Source of the DNA: Clostridia bacterium
GTDB taxonomy: Bacteria; Bacillota; Clostridia; Christensenellales; Borkfalkiaceae
DNA: 18,676 nt
Direction: 5' to 3'
Assembly: GCA_900767195.1 (NCBI GenBank)
Contig: CAAFYG010000093.1
Location: forward strand, 1 to 18,676
In this document: in pieces, positions 7,089-14,591 of the stretch
How the letters are laid out: every line of letters starts with the position of its first letter
Numbering within the stretch: position 1 is the first letter of the stretch
Made by a program: the position numbers and the translations under genes
The notes under the pieces: model-generated
The model's input: only the letters and a program-made list of their open reading frames with translations
What the model was told of the DNA's origin: nothing
The model's database searches: none

Positions 7089-7496
7089 ATGAGAAAAACG
7101 CCGGAACAAATTCACTATAATATGCAACAAGTTAAATACAAAGACTCCGAAATAGAGTTGTTACTCCGTAAAGCGTTATGGCAAAAAGGCTTGCGGTATA
7201 GAAAAAATGTAAAATCCGTATTCGGGCACCCGGACATAGCTTTTATCGGAAAGAAGGTTGCGGTGTTTTGCGATAGTGAGTTTTGGCATGGATACGATTG
7301 GGAACATAGAAAGGAAGATTTCAAAGTCCGACAAGAATTTTGGATTCCGAAGATAGAGCGTAATATGAAACGAGATCGGGAAGTAACCGAAAGACTTCAA
7401 AACGACGGTTGGAAAGTTTTGCGTTTTTGGGGGAAAGAGATAAAATGCAATCTTGAAGAGTGTGTATCGGAAATCATAGAGGCACTTAACGACTGA
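7089..7496 (+). CDS. vsr: Very short patch repair (Vsr)-type endonuclease
   Basis: Vsr endonucleases nick at T:G mismatches and normally accompany a C5-cytosine methyltransferase. The 135-residue protein has the family layout: MRKTPEQIHYNMQQVKYKDSEIELLLR at the start, D49 in GHPDIAF (expected metal ligand), D62 and H67 in FCDSEFWHGYDW, then EFWIPKIERNMKRDREVTERLQNDGWKVLRFW. The structural zinc cysteines of E. coli Vsr are not conserved, and no DNA methyltransferase gene is in the window, so this may be a nuclease component of the operon rather than a repair partner of a Dcm-like enzyme. No clear ribosome-binding site precedes the ATG. Confidence 0.82.
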   Translation: MRKTPEQIHYNMQQVKYKDSEIELLLRKALWQKGLRYRKNVKSVFGHPDIAFIGKKVAVFCDSEFWHGYDWEHRKEDFKVRQEFWIPKIERNMKRDREVTERLQNDGWKVLRFWGKEIKCNLEECVSEIIEALND

Positions 7497-7515
7497 AGAA
7501 CAAAGGAGGCGGATA

Positions 7516-10119
7516 ATGCTTGTAAGCCAAATATTAGAGCAGTTTTATAAACAGCATCCGACATATAGAAATATAGGCTATTCGCTTGGAAACGTTCAAT
7601 ATAGTGAACGTTTGCATCCGTTGTTTGTGTTTACCCAATATATAATAGACACAATGATATCGAAAGGTGAAAAACGAATTGCAATTGTTTTACCCGATGA
7701 TGATTGTAACATATTGCCATTCATATTGGCTAAATGTTTTGCCAATATTCAAGACGAGCCGGGATTTGCGGGAAGTGTTTTGGATGAAATTAAGCCGGGA
7801 CAAATGTTGAGACTCGGTGATGCGGTAGTAAAATATCTGGGTCGAGAGGGCGACAGAATAAAATATAGCATAGGGCGGACACAAGTAACAGAAGTAACCA
7901 GTCCGATTTTTGAATATCATAATTTTTTTGAAAAAAGTTCCGGAGCGGTTTCTTCTTGGGGCACATATATAAAAGCAAAGAAAAAAATCGACGATAAGAT
8001 TAAGTCCGGGGATAATAACGAACTTAATGCAATTAAATTAAAACGCACAACAATTAAAAAGACAACCATGTTATTATCTGCAAAGAACGATTTTCGTGAT
8101 TTCATGAATCAAGTGAAAATCAATAATAACAGTGCCGACGATATTATTACATATGGAGAAATCGATTTGCAATCGGGCAACGGGTTTGCTTTGTATAACA
8201 AGGGAAAGCTTGATTGTTTACCGGCAATTACCGTTTCGGCGAGGTTGGATGAAATCAACGATGCATTGCAATCGGAAAGTGTTGCGGGTAAAGTAATTGC
8301 TATATTTTCCACCGTAGATAAATTCGACGAGATTATCGACAACATCGAATCATTGAAAGAATGTTTGCGTAAAAAAATCCCTTTTGTAGTATTTGTTCCC
8401 GAGCAAGCATTTGAAAAGTTTGCTGCAATAAAAAATCTCGGTTTTAAGGTGTGGCATTGGAAACCAGCGACATTAAAAAGCGAAGCGTTTCTTAAAGAGG
8501 ATGTTTCCGATCGTCGAGAACGTATATTCGGTTCGATTTCCAAGAAAATAAACAGCGCGGCATTGGCGGAATATGATTTTGTAAAATGTTTCGATAATGT
8601 GCTGAAAACAAATTTACGATTGATTAGGGATATTTCGTTCCATACCAACGACGGTGATGCCGGGTTAAAGCAATTGGTACGTCGATTATGGGGATTTCAG
8701 AATGAAATAGTTTCGACTTGTTATATGGATGTCGATATTGTATCATATATGCGTAACGAGTTTTCCGAAATCAAAGAAGCATGGAATAGGCAAAAAATTT
8801 ATTATGAACAACAAAGTTTTTACGAGAGCATTGAGAAACTGATAAGCTTTTTCGAAAAATGGCTTTCTGCGTCGGAAATCGCTAAGCAACATAAATTAAG
8901 CGAGTATTTATTGTCTTTGCCGGAAGAGTACAAAACAATTTTCATTGTTGTGCCCGATAGGTTTATATATGGGGATAAACTGCAAAAATGGGCAGCAGAC
9001 ATTTTTTCCGATAAACAAATACGAGTGATGAAGTTAACGGATTTCTTTATGGTGCAGGAAAAGTCATGGCAACATATGGACTTGTTAATAATTACATCGT
9101 TTGACAGGAATCAATATATACGCATAAAACAAACATATTGTTATGGCAAATTAACATATATACTGTATGATTTCGAAAATAAATGGCGTTCTGGATTGGT
9201 AAAGAAAATCGATGAGTGCATGCCTTATGACGAGGTAAAAGAGCGGGCGTCGGAAATTGGTTTGTCGGAAAACGATCTTTCGCCGATATCTTTGGATAGG
9301 GCAAATGAGGATATAACGGATGAGGGTGAACATGAAATAGAGGATTATAATTTCGGGAATACAATCATTCGCAATACCTTAAAGACGCAAGAATCAAACC
9401 GAGAATCCGCAACCGCAATTGAATGTGTCCCTATTTTGCTTTCGGATGATAAGATAGCTTATTTTTATCCGACGCATGATGTGATAGATATAACATCTTT
9501 GATAACATTTGATGCACAACGTCCATTAAAGAAAGATGCCGTGAGATTAAGGAGAGGCGATAAAATTTTAATCAGACAGAGCGATAAGGATATTATAAGA
9601 GAAAAAGCGGATATACTGATGGAGCACGACAACAATGGCGATATAAGAGGAGTATCGGAAATATGGTGTACGTTGTTACAATGTTATGCTGCCGATAAAA
9701 GTATCACTCAGGTGTGGCAAGCTATTATCGGCGCGGGAGCATCATGTACATTTCAACAGGTCAGGTATTGGATTTCGGGAGAAACAATTTTGCCGCGAGA
9801 TCGAAATGTTTTGGTAGCGATAGGGAAAATATGTCTGAATAATCCCGAGCTTGCCGAAATAGCATCCGGTTATATCGAGAAAATGGATGCTATTATCGAA
9901 TGTGGGAGACAAGTCCAAAGTTACCACCAAAAGGCGGGCATTTGGGTGACAAAAGAATTACGCAGCAAGGCGGCGGAAATACGAAAAATAGCGATGCTGC
10001 CCAGTCCGTACGGCAATATAGAAGGGATCGGCGATGTTTTTATATACACCGTCGAAGACGTATTGGATAAGATGATTGTCGAACGTAATAAGATGAATAG
10101 AGTGGAGAGTTTATACTGA
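7516..10119 (+). CDS. Large DrmE-like (DISARM-associated) protein
   Basis: The 867-residue protein shows two parts resembling degenerate RecA-like folds. One is near residue 53 (KRIAIVLPDDDCNILPFILAKCFANI) and the other at about 474-560 (IFIVVPDRFIYGDKLQKW, then LLIITSFDRNQYIRIK). No Walker A GKT/S motif is visible. From about 675 there is a separate C-terminal region: LRRGDKILIR, REKADILMEH, VRYWISGETILPRDRNVL, SYHQKAGIW. This arrangement matches my memory of DrmE, the class 2 DISARM protein of unknown function, but no profile search was possible. AAAGGAGG lies 6 bases before the ATG. The stop overlaps the next start (TGATG at 10117), so it is tightly coupled to the NERD helicase gene. drmA, drmB, drmC and drmMII are not here. 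Confidence 0.5.
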   Translation: MLVSQILEQFYKQHPTYRNIGYSLGNVQYSERLHPLFVFTQYIIDTMISKGEKRIAIVLPDDDCNILPFILAKCFANIQDEPGFAGSVLDEIKPGQMLRLGDAVVKYLGREGDRIKYSIGRTQVTEVTSPIFEYHNFFEKSSGAVSSWGTYIKAKKKIDDKIKSGDNNELNAIKLKRTTIKKTTMLLSAKNDFRDFMNQVKINNNSADDIITYGEIDLQSGNGFALYNKGKLDCLPAITVSARLDEINDALQSESVAGKVIAIFSTVDKFDEIIDNIESLKECLRKKIPFVVFVPEQAFEKFAAIKNLGFKVWHWKPATLKSEAFLKEDVSDRRERIFGSISKKINSAALAEYDFVKCFDNVLKTNLRLIRDISFHTNDGDAGLKQLVRRLWGFQNEIVSTCYMDVDIVSYMRNEFSEIKEAWNRQKIYYEQQSFYESIEKLISFFEKWLSASEIAKQHKLSEYLLSLPEEYKTIFIVVPDRFIYGDKLQKWAADIFSDKQIRVMKLTDFFMVQEKSWQHMDLLIITSFDRNQYIRIKQTYCYGKLTYILYDFENKWRSGLVKKIDECMPYDEVKERASEIGLSENDLSPISLDRANEDITDEGEHEIEDYNFGNTIIRNTLKTQESNRESATAIECVPILLSDDKIAYFYPTHDVIDITSLITFDAQRPLKKDAVRLRRGDKILIRQSDKDIIREKADILMEHDNNGDIRGVSEIWCTLLQCYAADKSITQVWQAIIGAGASCTFQQVRYWISGETILPRDRNVLVAIGKICLNNPELAEIASGYIEKMDAIIECGRQVQSYHQKAGIWVTKELRSKAAEIRKIAMLPSPYGNIEGIGDVFIYTVEDVLDKMIVERNKMNRVESLY

Positions 10120-11204
10120 TGGCACGAATGTACCCAAAAACTTTTCCGAATGATGCCAATAGCACCGGAGAACGCAAAGTCTTTGAATATTTTAAGAATT
10201 CGGCACCGAATGATTGGTATATATTGCATTCGTTTCGTTTGCCATATCATCAAACCGTTGTGTTCGGCGAAGCCGATTTTGTGGTAATTGCGCCTACGCT
10301 CGGAATTTTTGTTTTGGAAATAAAATCCGGCGGCGTAGGTTTTGACGGTACGGATTGGGTATTCATCAACCGTAACGGCGAACATTCTTATAAAAGGCGC
10401 GGGCCGTTTCAACAAGCAAGAGACGCAATGTTTGCCGTTGAAAAAATTATTGTAAATAAATTGGGCTCCGATTATGACAGGACACATATTTTGTATGGGT
10501 ACGGGGTCATTTTTACAGATGAGCGAAACTTTCCCGTCAATGCACTAACCGAAGATGAGCCTTGGCGGCTTTGTCAAAAAAGCGAATCCGATAATTATTG
10601 TGCATTCATAAGAGAATTGGCTAGTAAATTTGAAAATGAGTTGAGACAATTAAAAAAACATGTGCCTGTATCGTTAAGTGCGGATTATGCGGATAATATT
10701 GCAAAAAGTATGCGTCCCGAAGTCGACTGTATCACCCCGTTGAAAAGCTTTATCGAACAGTCGGAAAAAGATATTATAGGGCTTACGGAAGAGCAGTATG
10801 ATTGTCTCGACGATATATTGATAAACGAACACATTGTAATTACGGGCGGGGCCGGAACGGGGAAAACTTTACTTGCGGTAGAAGATGCTAAACGCTCATC
10901 GTCGGAATTTAAAAAGATAGGAGTGTTTTGCTTTAACAGAAACTTAGCCGACTATATAAGAAAAAATATCGATAATCCCGAAATAATCGTGGAGTCGTTG
11001 CATTCGTATATGGCAAAATTATTCGGGAAAAGATTGGAAGCAAATGAGCATGAGACGAACTTGTTTACACATATTCTCTCGCCCGACGAGGAAGAATACG
11101 CGTTATATCACGGCGGGTGTTACGATACTTATGATACGGTGTGCCACTACGTTATAACCCGCCCGCCGCGTTCGTGGTGTTACGTGGAAACCGAAAGAGA
11201 TTAA
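10119..11204 (+). pseudogene. NERD nuclease-SF1 helicase, 3'-truncated and fused to foreign tail
   Basis: Residues 15-130 form a NERD nuclease domain (TGERKVFEYF; GEADFVVI with E51 and D53; VLEIKSG with E67-x-K69). A helicase start follows: a Q-motif-like LTEEQYDCLDD (222-232), Walker A GGAGTGKT (243-250), and FCFNRNLADYIRKNI. The UvrD-like core should continue for several hundred residues with the DExx box, but after LFTHIL (about 11080) the sequence becomes GC-richer and unrelated and stops after about 41 more residues. The nuclease half looks intact and the helicase half is missing. It overlaps the DrmE-like gene by one base. Annotating it as a shortened CDS is equally defensible; activity of the NERD domain alone cannot be excluded. 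Confidence 0.75.
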
Positions 11205-11217
11205 AAAGAGGTAAATT

Positions 11218-11532
11218 ATGCAAAAATACATTTTCAGACATTACAACGAAGAATATAAAGTTACTTTAAAAGCAAATACATACAAAAACAATAAACGCCT
11301 TGCCGCGCAAATGATAGACGAAAACGGCGTACCCGTAGCAAGAATTACGGTAAATATAGCGGCGAATTTAAGTAAAAACAAGCCGAACATAAATTTTGTA
11401 GACACGAACAATCTGCCGAATATCGAGCAATTTCTCACGGAAAATAAAATCGCGAAACCTACGGGGAATTATGCCGCGCGCGGGTATTGCGTTTATCCCG
11501 AATACGAGTTCGATTTGACGAAATTCGAGTGA
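11218..11532 (+). CDS. DUF4313 family protein
   Basis: The 104-residue protein has the pattern I associate with DUF4313 proteins of conjugative and integrative elements: an N-terminal beta-rich part, VARITVNIAANL, the block FVDTNNLPNIEQFLTENKIAKPTG, and a final YCVYPEYEFDLTKF. No function is known. AAAGAGG precedes the ATG. The gene starts 14 bases after the truncated helicase reading frame and marks the return to element backbone, with composition like the DNA that follows. Confidence 0.75.
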   Translation: MQKYIFRHYNEEYKVTLKANTYKNNKRLAAQMIDENGVPVARITVNIAANLSKNKPNINFVDTNNLPNIEQFLTENKIAKPTGNYAARGYCVYPEYEFDLTKFE

Positions 11533-11542
11533 GGGTAAACCA

Positions 11543-11686
11543 TTGACGAAGCTTGAATTTTGTTTAAATCATTGTCCGCACGCGGAAAAATCTTGCGGCA
11601 ATCGCCCGTGCGAGGAATACCGCCGAAGATTTTCAAAAAAATACAAACCGCACAAACCAAAGTACAAAGTGAAAGACGGAGCGTAA
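11543..11686 (+). CDS. Small cysteine-rich basic protein (47 aa)
   Basis: A short frame starts at TTG 11543, with GAGGG 7 bases upstream overlapping the end of the DUF4313 gene. It encodes a 47-residue peptide: C7-x3-C11, C18 and C23, then a strongly basic tail (YRRRFSKKYKPHKPKYKVKDG). Four cysteines in a short span suggest a small zinc-binding fold. It ends just before the terminator at 11674. Function is unknown; the good ribosome-binding site and operon-like position support it being translated. Confidence 0.5.
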   Translation: MTKLEFCLNHCPHAEKSCGNRPCEEYRRRFSKKYKPHKPKYKVKDGA

Positions 11687-11698
11687 CGCCCCGCCTTT
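11674..11698. terminator. Terminator between converging genes
   Basis: CGGAGCG, loop TAA, CGCCCCG gives a short stem with one A-C mismatch, followed by CCTTTTT on the + strand. It lies between the + strand small gene (stop 11686) and the minus-strand ATPase gene (stop 11701) and could stop transcription from the + side; the minus side has only a weak T-run. Confidence 0.55.
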
Positions 11699-11700
11699 TT

Positions 11701-13899
11701 CTATGCCTTTGCTTTTTCCATTTTTTCTGCATTCGTGATTTTGCTGATTTCCGCTTGAAAGTGGCTGTTCTGCAATTTCAATTCGTCGTTGGTGGCGATA
11801 ATGGTATGATACGTTTTCATATCGTCAATGCCGATCGTATTCACTTCGGCACGATCGGTGAAAATCGCCGAAAGGCAGTCGGTGGCATATCTTCCCGACC
11901 AAATCTTTTTAAACTGCCGATAATATTTCTTTTTATCGGCTAAGCCGTCCATTCTTCCGCTTTCTACTTCGAGAAGCATTGTTTGCCGCCCGAACGTGTT
12001 ATACGTTCTTTGATTCAAATGAAACATTTTCGCGTACACGCATTTTAAAAGATACGGCAAAAGCGTATAATCGCCGCGGGTGTATCGGTGATTGAGATAC
12101 GCGCCGTCAAACTTCGATTTCGCCCACAAAAACAACAATTCAAAGAAATAGAACGGCGCGAAGAATGGCAAAGTCAGCGCGGGATCGCTTTTCTCTTTGA
12201 TAAAAACCACTTCGCCGAGTTCGCGCGCGTCCGCGCCAAGGCTTTCGGGGCGTTGAAGATCGGCAAAGATTTTCACGAATACCCGATTTGCCACAACGCA
12301 CGCGTGGCGGCTCATTTTCAAAAGTACGTTGAAAAGGTCGTTTTTCTGATTGCATTTTTTATCGTCGCGTTTGATTTCGGCGAGTTCGGGCGTGTTCTTG
12401 CGTTCCTTGTCGATTTCCGAAATCACGTACACGCCGAAGCCGAAAGCCGTTGCGTTCGGGTTGTGTTCGAGCATTGTTTTGCCGAGCCGAAGCATATCGA
12501 AGTCGAGAATGTGCGCGTGCCGCGAAAAACTATCCAACAGCCGACTGTCGCGCTTGAAAAAATCTGCGTTCCATATCGGGAAATTACCTACGTCCGATAA
12601 AAGCATATCGGTACGGATAGAATAATTCGAGAGAATCAAAGACGATTTTACGGTATAAATGAGATACGCGCAGGCGTAGTCTTTGAGAACGTTCCAGATA
12701 TAAGTGAGTTGTAATCCGTCATCGTATTCCAAACCGTAACGGCGGAAATCATAGCCGAAAATGTTTTCGTCCGTCGGTTCTTTATACCACGCGAGAAACT
12801 TTTCGCGCATAAACTTTACGCAGGACGGCACGGAAAACACCGTATGATTTTCAAACGCGGCTTTGAGTTCGTCCTCTAACTTAATCCAAGGGAAACACGG
12901 GAATTTCATATCGCATTCAAGGATAATTTCAAGCGCGTCGTCGCGTTGCTGTACTTCCGCCGACAACGCCATATCCGTGATAAACGCCGTTTTTCCCGCG
13001 CCCATAGGCGCATATACCACCGTTACAACGCCGCGTTCGTTGATAAATCCGCGATTACAGTTTTCGCCGTGGTACAATTCCGCGTACCCGATACCGATTG
13101 CGATTTTATTCAGCAGCCATACGCCGAAAATCACGAGTAGCCACGGCGGCGTGAAATCAATCACCGCCCATAAATCGAAAAACAGTTTGTATAATTGCCG
13201 ATACAAATTGACGAAATCGAACGACATCACGAAATAAAAATAATAAGCGATAAATTCGCATACAATCGTGAACGCGTTGAAGTAAAACAGCCAAAGGCAA
13301 AGCCATATTTTATAGTACGCCGAATGAGTTTTCAAAAAATCGACGAACGATAAACACCACGTTTTTACGGGGATATACGTTTTACTTACGCACTTTTTAA
13401 AGGTTTTGAGCGACTTGCTTTCCTTGCCGTGATCGGTGTTTATCGTACCGTTTGCGCGGCGAAGCAGAATAACGATTGCCATTATCACGGGGAACGCGAG
13501 CAAAAGCGCATACGAAAAATAATATAAGCCGTTGGCGAGCGCGCCGAAATATGCAAATAAGTTTTCTTTTTTAATAAACGTTTGCCAATACGAAACCCAT
13601 TTCGCTTTAAATTCGGCGAACGTGGCGGGAAGCGGAAAATTCGGCGTGTTTTCCTGCGTTCCCGAAGCGAAAAACGGTACTTTCGGGTAGTTATTTACGG
13701 TGGCGGGAAAATCTGCGCCGCCGCCGAACAATTCCGCAACATAGTAGCCGATCGACACGCCTATATCGCGAAAACTTTCGATTTGTCTGCCGAGCGCATA
13801 CGGAAATCGAAAGTAGAACGCGGCTACGCCCATTGTGAGCGCAACCGCTATGTAGTGCATATAATTGATTTGTTTGATTTTTCGGAATAACTGTTTCAT
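11701..13899 (-). CDS. Filamentous-phage pI/Zot-like membrane ATPase
   Basis: The 732-residue protein has an N-terminal set of membrane segments (about 16-30, 116-146, 197-229, 250-272). A P-loop ATPase domain follows with Walker A APMGAGKT (297-304), a Walker B-like VYVISEIDKE (490-499), and LLKMSRHACVVANRVFVKIFADLQRPESLGADAREL (526-561), an arrangement I associate with Zot/pI-like proteins of clostridial inovirus-like elements. pI drives assembly and extrusion of filamentous virions at the membrane. Classical pI is shorter and has its ATPase at the N-terminus, so this is an unusual form; a DNA-transfer ATPase is the alternative. I chose ATG 13899 because it overlaps the stop of the small membrane gene (ATGA). 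The open frame extends to TTG 14106 but would read through non-coding structure. Confidence 0.6.
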   Translation of the reverse strand: MKQLFRKIKQINYMHYIAVALTMGVAAFYFRFPYALGRQIESFRDIGVSIGYYVAELFGGGADFPATVNNYPKVPFFASGTQENTPNFPLPATFAEFKAKWVSYWQTFIKKENLFAYFGALANGLYYFSYALLLAFPVIMAIVILLRRANGTINTDHGKESKSLKTFKKCVSKTYIPVKTWCLSFVDFLKTHSAYYKIWLCLWLFYFNAFTIVCEFIAYYFYFVMSFDFVNLYRQLYKLFFDLWAVIDFTPPWLLVIFGVWLLNKIAIGIGYAELYHGENCNRGFINERGVVTVVYAPMGAGKTAFITDMALSAEVQQRDDALEIILECDMKFPCFPWIKLEDELKAAFENHTVFSVPSCVKFMREKFLAWYKEPTDENIFGYDFRRYGLEYDDGLQLTYIWNVLKDYACAYLIYTVKSSLILSNYSIRTDMLLSDVGNFPIWNADFFKRDSRLLDSFSRHAHILDFDMLRLGKTMLEHNPNATAFGFGVYVISEIDKERKNTPELAEIKRDDKKCNQKNDLFNVLLKMSRHACVVANRVFVKIFADLQRPESLGADARELGEVVFIKEKSDPALTLPFFAPFYFFELLFLWAKSKFDGAYLNHRYTRGDYTLLPYLLKCVYAKMFHLNQRTYNTFGRQTMLLEVESGRMDGLADKKKYYRQFKKIWSGRYATDCLSAIFTDRAEVNTIGIDDMKTYHTIIATNDELKLQNSHFQAEISKITNAEKMEKAKA

Positions 13900-13988
13900 A
13901 CGTGGCAACCTGTAAAAACGAAATAGCCTGTAACGGCGGCGATTGTGAGGACTAATAATATTCTTAATAGTTTTTTGTAAATTTTCAT
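13896..13988 (-). CDS. 30-residue single-helix membrane protein
   Basis: A short frame, ATG 13988 to TGA 13896, encodes MKIYKKLLRILLVLTIAAVTG then YFVFTGCHV: a basic start, one membrane helix of about 19 residues, and almost no tail. Its TGA overlaps the ATG of the pI-like gene by ATGA, typical of translational coupling. Filamentous phages carry minor coat proteins of 30-35 residues with one helix (pVII, pIX), so a virion or assembly protein is a reasonable inference. The GC preceded by FT is a poor lipobox. No strong ribosome-binding site is visible, which keeps confidence moderate. Confidence 0.5.
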   Translation of the reverse strand: MKIYKKLLRILLVLTIAAVTGYFVFTGCHV

Positions 13989-14018
13989 TGTATTTTTCTG
14001 TTTGTTTGCTATTTTTAA

Positions 14019-14047
14019 TTGACTTTCGTCTGCTGATAGGGTATAAT
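14019..14047 (+). promoter_or_regulatory. Consensus promoter pointing away from the phage genes
   Basis: TTGACT (14019-14024), exactly 17 bases, then perfect TATAAT (14042-14047), opposite in direction to the surrounding minus-strand genes. No + strand gene follows; the structured segment 14054-14132 does. Confidence 0.75.
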
Positions 14048-14053
14048 AAAAAC

Positions 14054-14132
14054 ATAGATAGGCATAAAGCCTTGCGGCTTTTACTCGGTGGTGCTTGCTT
14101 TGACAAGTTACTTACGAAGTCTATCTTTTTTT
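14054..14132 (+). ncRNA. Candidate small structured RNA, about 78 nt
   Basis: Starting at the expected distance from the promoter at 14019, the segment closes on itself. AGATAGGC (14056-14063) pairs with GTCTATCT (14119-14126), and a run of seven T follows at once, as in an intrinsic terminator. Inside are the hairpin AAAGCC-TTGC-GGCTTT (14066-14081) and the hairpin CTTG-CTTTGA-CAAG (14094-14107), giving a branched fold. The minus strand folds equally well and would carry a GCAA (GNRA) loop plus a T-run, so the element could also act within the minus-strand phage transcript, for instance as a terminator or attenuator between the basic protein gene and the small membrane gene. I do not recognise an RNA family. 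Confidence 0.5.
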
Positions 14133-14513
14133 ATGTCCTTTTTTCTTTTTAACGTACCAATCTTTCGGCTGTCGGTTGGTGCTTTTTTTATACTTCTTAA
14201 TTGTATGCCGCACTACGGACATATCTTCTTTTGAAAATTTCCAATTTTCTTCTTTCTTAGAAAGATATTTTTTATTTGTGCTACGTACATTCAATCTTAA
14301 AAACGATTGTTTTGAATCTTTCGGGTTGGGATTTTCTTTCAAAGGATAATACGGATATTTATTATCGGGTGTATGCGTTAAACCGAGCGATTTATAGTGA
14401 GTTGGCGTTTCGCCAAAAACATAATCGAAATGCCCGACGGCGGATTTACTTGTGTTTCGCCGAAATTCATTTTTCGGCGTATATTTCCGTGTTTCTTTCT
14501 TTTTTCTTGACAT
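14121..14513 (-). CDS. Basic hypothetical protein (130 aa)
   Basis: I do not recognise a family. The protein is rich in Lys and Arg at both ends (MSRKKKETRKYTPKNEF at the start, KKKKGHKKR at the end), with Tyr-, Asn- and Pro-rich blocks between (HFDYVFGETPTHYKSLGL, NKYPYYPLKENPNPKDSKQSF). It has no membrane segment or signal peptide. The composition suggests nucleic-acid binding. It is in line with the minus-strand phage-like genes, after the adhesin fragment and before the structured RNA segment, and its TAG lies in the closing stem of that structure. Confidence 0.55.
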   Translation of the reverse strand: MSRKKKETRKYTPKNEFRRNTSKSAVGHFDYVFGETPTHYKSLGLTHTPDNKYPYYPLKENPNPKDSKQSFLRLNVRSTNKKYLSKKEENWKFSKEDMSVVRHTIKKYKKSTNRQPKDWYVKKKKGHKKR

Positions 14514-14544
14514 TGTATGTACCTCGTGAATGGAATAAGGGATA

Positions 14545-14586
14545 GTGCCGAACGGAGCGAAGATTCACCCCGAACGGCACGTTTTT
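14545..14586 (+). terminator. Strong hairpin with T-run on + strand
   Basis: GTGCCG-AA-CGGAG, a 10-base loop, and CCCCG-AA-CGGCAC form an 11-pair hairpin with a symmetrical AA/AA internal loop, followed by GTTTTT on the + strand. On the minus strand no T-run follows, so it would not stop the phage transcript. As a structure in single-stranded phage DNA it could be a packaging or origin signal. Confidence 0.55.
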
Positions 14587-14591
14587 ATAAT

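Noticed and set aside
9921..10487. Minus-strand 188-residue frame across the DrmE-like/NERD junction
   Set aside because: It is opposite the coupled TGATG gene junction and the NERD motifs, and looks like a shadow frame.
7516..11204. Complete DISARM system
   Set aside because: Only a DrmE-like protein is present; the DrmA helicase, DrmB (DUF1998), DrmC phospholipase D-like protein and methyltransferase are not found in the window.
12088..12600. Plus-strand frames opposite the pI-like ATPase gene
   Set aside because: They are antisense to conserved ATPase motifs (Walker B-like and RH segments), with no start signals or family resemblance.
13900..14106. Longer N-terminus for the pI-like ATPase starting at TTG 14106
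   Set aside because: It would read through the small membrane gene and the structured RNA segment; ATG 13899 has the ATGA overlap and the expected start MKQLFRKIKQINYMHYIAV.
14054..14132. tRNA gene
   Set aside because: The length and branched shape are similar, but there is no T-loop motif, no regular anticodon arm and no plausible acceptor end; a terminator T-run follows instead.
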